A DNA stretch of 64,000 nt. Source: Bacillota bacterium. Its GTDB lineage: Bacteria; Bacillota; Clostridia; Lachnospirales; Lachnospiraceae. Under the pieces are notes generated by a model that worked only from the letters and a program-made list of their open reading frames with translations, made no database searches and was not told where the DNA came from. Below, one piece after another: positions 57,498 to 64,000 of this stretch. The position numbers and the translations under genes were made by a program. The first letter of the stretch is position 1, and the number at the start of each line of letters is the position of its first letter. The stretch lies in the NCBI GenBank assembly GCA_023442465.1, contig JAEZZQ010000043.1, forward strand, positions 255,427 to 319,426. Reading direction: 5' to 3'.

Positions 57498-58722
57498 ATC
57501 TTATGGAGCGCCCATCATCGCTTTTGGCTCCTATTTTTCCATGATGGGCCTCCACAATGGACTTGGCGATGGACAGTCCGATGCCGTAGCCTCCGGTCTC
57601 TCTGGAACGGGAACCGTCCCCGCGATAAAAACGGTCGAACAGCTTATCAAGATTCTTCGTATCCAGCTTCTTCATATCCTGTTCAAGCACAGTATTGTAT
57701 ATCTCCAGCTTCACGCCTTTCCTTGCTGCCGACAGTGTAACACTTGCCGTGCCGCCTTCGTCGGAATATTTCATGGCATTGTCCACCAGCGTGGAGACTA
57801 ACTGCTGAATGCTGTTCTCATCTCCATGAAACATAAGTCCGGGCTGGATATCCATTTGAAAGTTCTTGCTTTGCATCTCCGCTACCGGTCGAAAGGAACC
57901 TGCTATTTCTTCTACGATCCTGCTTAAGTTCATATCCGTAAGCGCCAGCTTCAGATTGTCCTCCTCCATTCTTGAGAGCATAAGCAGGTTTTTTACCAGC
58001 TTGTCCAGTCTGCACGTCTGGTTACGGATACTGGTAATCCATTCGCTGCTTCCTCCCGTTAACTCCAGCACATCCGCATTCGCCGATATAATCGCTATAG
58101 GTGTCTTTATCTCGTGCCCTGCATCTGTAATAAATTGTTTCTGCTTCTTAGCATTTTCAATAATAGGCTTAATAGCCCGTCTGGAAAATACAGATACCAG
58201 GAGGAACATGAGAACGAGGGTTATAACTGCTACCTCGCAGGAATTGAGCAAGAATTTCGTTGCAGTAGAAATCTGTTCCCTGCAAAACACAAAAATCAGC
58301 ATATACCCATCCGAATTCCGAACGAGAGAATATTTGTAATCATCCGTGTAACCGCTCTCCTTACCGAAGGAGAGTACCTTGGCGGCATAGTTCATCGCGG
58401 CCTCAGAGGATATGGCGATATGGCTCGTATCAATTTCCATAATATCCCCCTCTTCTCCTATTTTCACAACAAAATATCTGGTTGCAAACTGTGTCTCCTC
58501 GTTCATTTCGAAAGCAGAACGGAGACCACCCTTAGGAGGGTCCTTTTTTTCGAACTTCGGGAATTTCCCCTGGTTCTGCGATAAAATATCGATTGCCCCG
58601 TTCAGCCGCTGCTGCATCTGGTACACATTGATTCCGTTAATGGTACCGATTAAGAGCAGCATGACCAAAAGCAGCGAGCCCATGGTGATCATAATGAATT
58701 TTCTCTGTAATTTCTTAATCAT
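57481..58722 (-). CDS. Sensor histidine kinase
   Basis: 413 residues. TM helix at 10-30, extracytosolic domain to about 160, second TM at 163-185, HisKA (ITDAGHEIKTPIAIISANAD near 225), HATPase_c (DNAMKYSDEGG, GGYGIGLSIAKSIVEAHHG). It has no obvious HAMP domain. It overlaps the regulator gene by 8 bp, so the two are co-translated. Signal unknown; by shared DNA repeats the pair may control the VTC operon. Confidence 0.93.
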   Translation of the reverse strand: MIKKLQRKFIMITMGSLLLVMLLLIGTINGINVYQMQQRLNGAIDILSQNQGKFPKFEKKDPPKGGLRSAFEMNEETQFATRYFVVKIGEEGDIMEIDTSHIAISSEAAMNYAAKVLSFGKESGYTDDYKYSLVRNSDGYMLIFVFCREQISTATKFLLNSCEVAVITLVLMFLLVSVFSRRAIKPIIENAKKQKQFITDAGHEIKTPIAIISANADVLELTGGSSEWITSIRNQTCRLDKLVKNLLMLSRMEEDNLKLALTDMNLSRIVEEIAGSFRPVAEMQSKNFQMDIQPGLMFHGDENSIQQLVSTLVDNAMKYSDEGGTASVTLSAARKGVKLEIYNTVLEQDMKKLDTKNLDKLFDRFYRGDGSRSRETGGYGIGLSIAKSIVEAHHGKIGAKSDDGRSIRFTVTL

Positions 58723-59392
58723 CGCTTTCCTCCAGAGTGTAACCTACACTCCTCACCGCTTTGATTTTCACATTGGCATCCAAAGAGGCAAGCTTTTTGC
58801 GCAGATAGGAAATATATACCCATACCACATTGATTTCAGCTTCCGCATCGTATCCCCATATTCGTTCCATAAACTGTTCCGTAGAAATCATACGCTTGGG
58901 ATTTACCATAAGCATCTCCATCATCTGAAATTCCTTATTCCCAAGTCTTAACACCGACTCCCCGTTGGACAGCTCATAATTTTCTTTGTTCAGCCTGATA
59001 TTCCCCGCCTCTATCAGATTCGGGGTAAATTCCGCCTTTCTCCTTCCCATCGCACGTATTCTGGCTAACAATTCTCCCATGGCAAAGGGCTTGCTCAAGT
59101 AATCGTCCGCACCCTTATCTAATCCCAAAATCCGGTCCTCTATTTCCGTCTTGGCAGTCAACATCAGAACGGGGGTATGAATTCCCTGCTGCCTTAGCTG
59201 CTCCAGCACCTTAATGCCATCCATTCCCGGCATCATAATATCCAGCACAATTACATCGTAATTCTCCGACAATCCGTAATCCAGAGCATCAGCTCCGTTA
59301 TATACCGGGTCCACGGAATAGTTGTTATGCTTTAAAATCGCCACAAGAGCATTCGACAGTTCCTTTTCGTCCTCAGCCAGCAAAATTCTCAT
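58715..59392 (-). CDS. OmpR-family response regulator
   Basis: 225 residues from the ATG at 59392 (MRILLAEDEKE; GGAGG upstream). Phospho-acceptor Asp in IVLDIMMPGMDG, Lys in LSKPFAMGELLAR; winged helix with LGNKEFQMMEMLM and WVYISYLRKKL. Two TTTAAGG repeats at 59502-59518 lie upstream, consistent with autoregulation. Confidence 0.93.
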   Translation of the reverse strand: MRILLAEDEKELSNALVAILKHNNYSVDPVYNGADALDYGLSENYDVIVLDIMMPGMDGIKVLEQLRQQGIHTPVLMLTAKTEIEDRILGLDKGADDYLSKPFAMGELLARIRAMGRRKAEFTPNLIEAGNIRLNKENYELSNGESVLRLGNKEFQMMEMLMVNPKRMISTEQFMERIWGYDAEAEINVVWVYISYLRKKLASLDANVKIKAVRSVGYTLEESDD

Positions 59393-59501
59393 ATGCACTC
59401 TCTCCCTCCGTATCATCCGTTTTCACCATCATATCCCATATAGCCCCAAAATTCAAATCCGATATAATTCTTTTTCTTTATAAAAATTATACCAAAGATA
59501 C

Positions 59502-59518
59502 CTTAAACAAACCTTAAA
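59502..59518 (-). promoter_or_regulatory. Two TTTAAGG direct repeats, 11-bp step
   Basis: Minus strand TTTAAGG-TTTG-TTTAAGG, about 110-130 bp before the response regulator start. Same half-site and spacing as the VTC operon repeats. The rest of the 59417-59635 gap is AT-rich with nothing further. Confidence 0.65.
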
Positions 59519-59635
59519 AAGCGCAAGGCATACATTGTCTACGGAGCGTAGATTGTACTTTTTCACATTATTGTTTATACTTTGCAGGTAGGTATCTATC
59601 AGCCTTATAAGAATTGAAAGGAGCATTATTCTAAG

Positions 59636-59980
59636 ATGAATACAGAAAAAAGAAAACTTCTTCTTGAAGAATATAAAAATAGGCGCCCTGAAATGGGAGT
59701 CATTTCTTATCGCTGCATCGCAACCGATGAAAGCTTTTTGGGTATTTCCAAGGATACAAGAGCAGACTTTAATAGTACCAATGCCAAGCTGTCCACCAAT
59801 TTTCATCCTAACAAGCGGCTGCTTCAGCTATGGAATCAATATGGGCCGGAAGGGTTCGAATTATCTGTTATAAGGGTATTAAAATATGATAATCCGGCCG
59901 ACGACCATACCGCTGAGCTTGAAAAGCTGCGTCAGGAATGTTTTGAAGAGAATAAAAAATCAACGGCGCTTTGGCGGTAG
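59636..59980 (+). CDS. Small GIY-YIG-like protein
   Basis: 114 residues. MGVISYRCIATDESFLGISKD followed by TRADFNSTNAKL and HPNKRLLQLWNQYGPEGFEL resembles short GIY-YIG nuclease-family proteins, whose usual form has GIYxI and YIGSS. Here the signature Tyr residues and the typical RH are replaced (GVISYRC, FLGIS), though an Arg (TRADF) remains. So the fold is likely but nuclease activity is doubtful. AAAGGAG precedes the ATG; a terminator follows directly. Monocistronic. Confidence 0.6.
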   Translation: MNTEKRKLLLEEYKNRRPEMGVISYRCIATDESFLGISKDTRADFNSTNAKLSTNFHPNKRLLQLWNQYGPEGFELSVIRVLKYDNPADDHTAELEKLRQECFEENKKSTALWR

Positions 59981-59987
59981 GAACACT

Positions 59988-60024
59988 AAAAGACGGACAG
60001 CATATCAAGCTGTACCGTCTTTTT
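59988..60024. terminator. Bidirectional terminator
   Basis: AAAAGACGGACAGC pairs with GCTGTACCGTCTTTTT around ATATCAA, between the GIY-YIG-like gene and the convergent Ca-ATPase gene. Confidence 0.88.
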
Positions 60025-60037
60025 ATATTTGAATCAT

Positions 60038-62689
60038 TTATCTGTTAGTGACTTTTTTTGCCAACTCTCCGCCTAGCATGGGAACCAATGCCAGAACCAA
60101 CGAAACGATTATTTCGTCAAAGGAAAGCATTACCGTGCCAAAAACAGGGTTGAACAGCGGTATATAAATACTTGCCAGTAAAAATGCCAAGGAGGCAATT
60201 ACACATTTATTGAGATAACTGTTCTCAAAAATGCGCATCTTGAAGATAGAAACTTTCTCTGAACGAGAGGAATAAGCACGAAGCAGCTCACCTAAAACTA
60301 AAGTAAGGAAGCATGCAGTACGCGCCGCATCGATATCCTGATGCGCAAAGTATCCGTAGGAAAATGCTCCCAGCGTGCCGATAGCCAAAGCCACACTCTG
60401 AATTCCAACGGCAATTGCCATTCTCTTGTCTACGATAGGCTCGGAAGGGTCTCTGGGGTGACGGTCCATCACGCCGGGCTCTTCTTTTTCCATACCGAGA
60501 GCAAAAGCCGGAAACGCATCCGTAATTAAGTTAATAGAAAGAAGCTGTATCGCCACAAGCGGTACTGGCATACCCGCAAGCATGGCAATGAAAATAACAA
60601 GGATCTCACCGATGTTACAGGAGAGCAAAAAGCCTACAACCTTACGAATGTTGCTGTAGATAGTGCGTCCTTCAGCGACTGCTCTTACAATGCTTGCAAA
60701 GTTATCGTCCGTCAGAATCATATCTGCGGCTTCCTTGGATACATCGGTACCAGTAATGCCCATTGCGACACCGATGTCGGCATGCTTTAAGGAAGGAGCA
60801 TCGTTAACACCATCGCCGGTCATGGCTGCGATATCACCGTTAGCTCTGACAGCATCTACTAAACGTACCTTATGTTCCGGTGAAACGCGGGCGAATACAT
60901 TGACGGTCTTCACACGCTCTCTAAGCTGTTCGTCGTCCATCTCGGAAATCTCACGTCCCTCCACGGCAACAGCACCTTCTTCAACGATACCGAGCTGGCG
61001 GCCGATTGCAGTGGCTGTGATTTTATGGTCCCCGGTAATCATTTTTACTTGAATGCCCGCTTTTTTACAAACACTGATCGCATCCTTTGCTTCTTCCCTG
61101 GGCGGGTCAATCATTCCCACTAGACCTACAAAGATTAAATCGTTCTCCGCTTCGAAGGAGGCATTCACTTGCTCTACCTGCTTGTATGCTGCTCCGATAA
61201 CACGAAGCGCCGCTTCCGCAAAGTTCTGATTTGCCGCAAGGATTTCCTGACGCTTTTCTTCCGTCAGCTCCTGAACGGTCCCGTTCAAATCTATGGAAAT
61301 ACAGCGGCGAAGCAGTTCATCGGGCGCGCCCTTGGTATACATCACCGTCTTGCCCTCTATATTATGGAATGTAGACATCAGTTTTCTGTCGGAATCGAAA
61401 GGAATCTCCTGAAGGCGGGGGTATTTTTTATCCCACTGTTCCTTTACCATTCCTGCCTTATGCGAGAGCACTACCATCGCGCCTTCCGTAGGATCGCCTA
61501 CAATAGTTTCTTTCTCAAAATCATAAATCGCATCGTTACATAACAAAACACATTCCAGAATCTTCTGTACCGCATCTGCCTTCTTATTGCCGGAAGCATC
61601 GAGAATATCTCCTGCGGGACTGTAGCCCGTACCACTTACGTCGTATAGCTCTTTACCATCGTAAATCCTCTGGATAGTCATCTTGTTCTGCGTTAACGTA
61701 CCCGTCTTGTCCGAACAGATAACCGTGGTGCTTCCCAGCGTCTCAACAGCGCTCAGACGTTTAATTATCGCATTGCATTTTACCATCCTCTGCATACCCA
61801 TAGCCAGAACTACGGTAACAACTACGGTAAGTCCTTCCGGAATCGCCGCAACCGCTAAGGATACAGATGTCATGAATATATCAAAAAGTTCCATTCCGCG
61901 AAGCCAGCCGAGCAGGAAAATAATCCCGCAAATCGACAGGCAGACAATACCTAGCAGTTTTCCAAGGCTGTCCAGCTTCTTTTGAAGCGGAGTAGCTTCG
62001 TCACTGCTGCTGTTGAGCATACCTGCGATATTTCCCATCTGGGTCTTCATTCCGGTGTCTGTGATAACACCCTTTCCTCGCCCATATGTGATCACGGTGC
62101 CCATATAAGCACTGTTGATGCGATCTCCTAAGCCCGCATCCTCGGGCAGAACTGCTTTTGCATCTTTTTCCACCGGGACCGATTCACCGGTCAGGGCAGC
62201 TTCATCGATTTTCAGGTTGATGGATTCCACCAGACGCAGGTCGGCCGGTATATAGTCGCCGGCCTCCAAAATAACCACATCACCGGGAACCACTTCATGA
62301 GAGGCAATCTCAACTACTTGACCGTCACGCAGTGCCTTTGCATGCGGACTTGCCATTTCTTTCAGTGCCTTTAGCGCGTTGCTGGCTTTATTTTCCTGAT
62401 ATACACCAAGAAAAGTGTTGAGTACAACAATTGCCAAAATAACGATGCCTTCCAATTCTTCTCCAAGAAGAATTGAAATCACTGCAGCAACGATCAGAAT
62501 CAGAACTAAAAAATCTTTGAGCTGATCCAGAGCCATCGCCAGAATGGACTTTTCTTTGCCGCCTTCCAGACGGTTTGGTCCGTATTTCTGATTGCGCTCC
62601 GTGGCTTCCTTACCGGAAAGGCCGGTGGACAGATCGACTTGTAGGTCTTCCGCGGTCTCTGAGGCGGATAGGTTAAAATACTTCTTCAC
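60038..62689 (-). CDS. Calcium-type P2 ATPase (SERCA/PMCA-like)
   Basis: 883 residues, full length. N-terminal cation-ATPase domain (LSGKEATERNQKYGPNRL), TM pair, actuator with LTGESVPV, phosphorylation site ICSDKTGTLTQNKM, hinge AMTGDGVNDAPSLK, and IPEGLTVVV/NIGEILVIF as TM4 and TM5 calcium-site motifs. It exports Ca2+ (or Mn2+). AGGTATGCTGTGAAG precedes the ATG, with a weak ribosome site. Monocistronic. Confidence 0.94.
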   Translation of the reverse strand: MKKYFNLSASETAEDLQVDLSTGLSGKEATERNQKYGPNRLEGGKEKSILAMALDQLKDFLVLILIVAAVISILLGEELEGIVILAIVVLNTFLGVYQENKASNALKALKEMASPHAKALRDGQVVEIASHEVVPGDVVILEAGDYIPADLRLVESINLKIDEAALTGESVPVEKDAKAVLPEDAGLGDRINSAYMGTVITYGRGKGVITDTGMKTQMGNIAGMLNSSSDEATPLQKKLDSLGKLLGIVCLSICGIIFLLGWLRGMELFDIFMTSVSLAVAAIPEGLTVVVTVVLAMGMQRMVKCNAIIKRLSAVETLGSTTVICSDKTGTLTQNKMTIQRIYDGKELYDVSGTGYSPAGDILDASGNKKADAVQKILECVLLCNDAIYDFEKETIVGDPTEGAMVVLSHKAGMVKEQWDKKYPRLQEIPFDSDRKLMSTFHNIEGKTVMYTKGAPDELLRRCISIDLNGTVQELTEEKRQEILAANQNFAEAALRVIGAAYKQVEQVNASFEAENDLIFVGLVGMIDPPREEAKDAISVCKKAGIQVKMITGDHKITATAIGRQLGIVEEGAVAVEGREISEMDDEQLRERVKTVNVFARVSPEHKVRLVDAVRANGDIAAMTGDGVNDAPSLKHADIGVAMGITGTDVSKEAADMILTDDNFASIVRAVAEGRTIYSNIRKVVGFLLSCNIGEILVIFIAMLAGMPVPLVAIQLLSINLITDAFPAFALGMEKEEPGVMDRHPRDPSEPIVDKRMAIAVGIQSVALAIGTLGAFSYGYFAHQDIDAARTACFLTLVLGELLRAYSSRSEKVSIFKMRIFENSYLNKCVIASLAFLLASIYIPLFNPVFGTVMLSFDEIIVSLVLALVPMLGGELAKKVTNR

Positions 62690-63071
62690 AGCATACCTCC
62701 ATTATTTTATTTTAGGTTGTAGGATATAAAATTGGCCTGCATTCTATCAGCTTTCTATTATATCCATATATTACAAAAAATAGCATATCATATTTAGTAA
62801 GATACCGATAGTACTTTTGTTTTAGATAATAATTTTTTAATTTTTTTATCGTATATTAACAAAAACCACTCATGCAGATGGGCAGCTCGTACCCATTATT
62901 GCCGATTAATTCCGATGCTCAAGGAGAACTGTTAAAGACTATCAGCAAATTGCAACAAAAGTGTGCTTCGCACACTCTCGCAGCCAAGCACTTCGGCAGC
63001 ACAGCCTTTGCTTGGCGCGCGTAGCTGCGCATCTATTGTTTCTGACATAAGCGTTCCCATTGTACAGGAAG
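62690..63071. other. Intergenic region with small hairpins, no supported gene
   Basis: The left half is AT-rich promoter-like sequence for the Ca-ATPase gene. At 62957-62971 GTGTGCTTCGCACAC forms a tight stem-loop; CCAAGCA (62993) and TGCTTGG (63010) form another. Short frames here are low-quality and not conserved-looking. Confidence 0.45.
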
Positions 63072-63103
63072 AAAACGAGACGCCTGTGAACAGACGTCCC
63101 GTT
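63072..63103. terminator. Terminator after the collagen-like gene
   Basis: AAACGAGACGCCTGT and ACAGACGTCCCGTTT pair with two mismatches around GA, T-rich on the minus-strand exit; 77 bp after the stop codon. Confidence 0.7.
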
Positions 63104-63180
63104 TCTATGATTTGATTCATTCAAAGCAATGTTGCCATTTTGAAATTATACCATTGGAAAGGTCTTTTTATGAACCTTTC

Positions 63181-64000
63181 TTAGGAAATTCCAAGGCCGG
63201 CACTTGCATAACCCGCGATAGCGGCAGCCAGATCAAGACCCGCCGTAACCCCCGCAGAGAATATTAAGAGTAATCTGGTTCCTGCAACAACAGGAATGTT
63301 TAATCCCGTAGTAATACCGCTGCTAATATCACCGATCGTAATTAACCCTGTGAGAGGAGGTGCCAGCGTGACTACTGCACCCGGTACTGCAACGAAGGTA
63401 TCATTCGGTGTGGTGGACTGGAATAACTGAGCCGTTACAGTAACAGTAGAACCAATTAAGCTAAGACCAGTACTAATGCTTAAATAAGCAGCCAAGGAGG
63501 TAATAACTCCATCTCTGGGCACTGAGAACGCAAGGTTCGTCAGTCCAAGCAGACTGATTGTTCCGCTGGCAGCGGCAATACCAGGAAGGTTAATACCAAA
63601 TCCAATCGCGCTGGAAGTATTAAGCAATCCTCCAAGTACAGTGGTCAAAGCAACCGGCGTACCTGATGCAAACGGAATGATTGCTCCATTACCTGCTGCT
63701 CCGGTCGGTCCCGTTGCTCCCGTAGGGCCGGTTGCTCCTGTTGCTCCTGTTGCTCCCGTAGGGCCAGTTGCTCCATCGGCTCCCGTGGCTCCGGTTGCTC
63801 CTGTCGGACCAGGTGCTCCTGTAGCTCCCGTTGCTCCCGTAGGCCCGGTTGCTCCATCGGCTCCGGTTGCTCCCGTCGCTCCCGTAGGGCCAGCTGCTCC
63901 ATCGGCTCCTGTTGCTCCCGTCGCTCCTGTAGGACCGGTTGCTCCCGTTACTCCGGTTGCTCCTGTAGGGCCGGCTGCTCCATCGGCTCCTGTTGCTCCC
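63181..64000 (-). CDS. Collagen-like BclB-type spore-surface protein, C-terminal part (cut by window edge)
   Basis: The gene enters from the right edge; its start is outside the window. The visible N-terminal part (63690-64000) is Gly-x-y repeats of the type GATGPTGATGADGATG. It continues without a break into a globular domain beginning GNGAIIPFASGTPVALTT and including GFGINLPG, LAFSVPRDGVITSLAAY, NDTFVAVPGAVVTLAPPLTG and GTRLLLIFS, the pattern of BclB exosporium C-terminal domains. Such proteins trimerise on the spore surface. TTG at 63648 is not the start, since the frame runs on through the collagen repeat. Confidence 0.9.
   Translation of the reverse strand, partial: GATGADGAAGPTGATGVTGATGPTGATGATGADGAAGPTGATGATGADGATGPTGATGATGAPGPTGATGATGADGATGPTGATGATGATGPTGATGPTGAAGNGAIIPFASGTPVALTTVLGGLLNTSSAIGFGINLPGIAAASGTISLLGLTNLAFSVPRDGVITSLAAYLSISTGLSLIGSTVTVTAQLFQSTTPNDTFVAVPGAVVTLAPPLTGLITIGDISSGITTGLNIPVVAGTRLLLIFSAGVTAGLDLAAAIAGYASAGLGIS

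Noticed and set aside
62932..63124. Two overlapping 60-62-residue minus-strand frames
   Set aside because: They cover hairpins and the terminator after the collagen-like gene; no ribosome site or recognisable domain.
63645..63902. 85-residue Glu/Arg/Gln-rich frame
   Set aside because: Out-of-frame reading of the collagen Gly-x-y repeat on the same strand.
1..64000. Prophage, complete IS, tRNA or rRNA genes
   Set aside because: No transposase, integrase, structural phage gene, tRNA cloverleaf or rRNA block was seen in reading the window.

Overview
The window looks like chromosome of a spore-forming member of the Clostridia, most likely Lachnospiraceae. Support: moderate GC, strong AGGAGG-type ribosome binding sites with several TTG/GTG starts, lipoproteins with Ala-Cys-Gly lipoboxes, a riboflavin operon under an FMN riboswitch, ABC-type sugar uptake operons, and a collagen-like BclB-type spore-surface protein at the right edge. 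I see no rRNA, tRNA, CRISPR array, phage or complete insertion sequence.

Region by region. 1-6079: a flavin-based extracellular electron transfer (FLEET)-like locus on the minus strand (ApbE-like flavin transferase, cut by the edge; duplicated lipoprotein; UbiA/MenA prenyltransferase; polyprenyl diphosphate synthase; membrane-fused type II NADH dehydrogenase), divergent from an HxlR regulator. 6171-26599: a large sugar/polyol catabolic locus. A minus-strand cluster encodes aldolase, DhaK, DhaL, ADP-dependent-kinase-like protein, FGGY kinase, a ribose-type ABC importer, an RpiB-like and a TIM-like isomerase, an orphan PTS EIIC and an RpiR regulator. Plus-strand or divergent genes encode a DUF4432 epimerase, a cupin isomerase, a PfkB kinase, a ROK regulator, a zinc alcohol dehydrogenase and an SDR. 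The gene set fits oxidation of a small polyol to a ketose, phosphorylation and isomerisation; a four-carbon substrate (erythritol/threitol/erythrulose type) is my best inference. 27001-31460: ribD-ribE-ribBA-ribH with promoter, riboswitch and terminator hairpins. 31492-39269: maltodextrin-type ABC importer, GH13 amylase, short LacI regulator and a starch-binding-like lipoprotein. 39456-51342: msrAB, uracil permease, alkyltransferase, KdpDE-like two-component system, corrinoid genes, a metal-efflux operon (ArsR, HMA, P-type ATPase), a nucleotidyltransferase and an AraC regulator. 51349-64000: a VTC/DUF4956/Cthe_2159-like surface operon, LysR, DUF1275 protein, aldo/keto reductase, a second two-component system, a small GIY-YIG-like protein, a Ca2+-type P-ATPase and the partial collagen-like gene.

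The most unusual protein feature is in the NADH dehydrogenase. Its predicted extracytosolic Ala-rich loop carries three copies of a D-x-V-S-[SA]-A-T heptad that resembles the ApbE flavinylation motif, and the neighbouring lipoprotein has two related motifs. The most unusual DNA feature is a set of short mobile-looking repeats. One family has GTTACTGTT ends and 8-bp target duplications, and four genes take their stop codon from such repeats. A second family consists of long perfect-ended hairpin elements around ribH. Regulatory DNA also links separate operons: ACTTTNNNAAAGT palindromes at two sugar promoters, and 11-bp-spaced TTTAAG repeats at both the VTC operon and a two-component operon.
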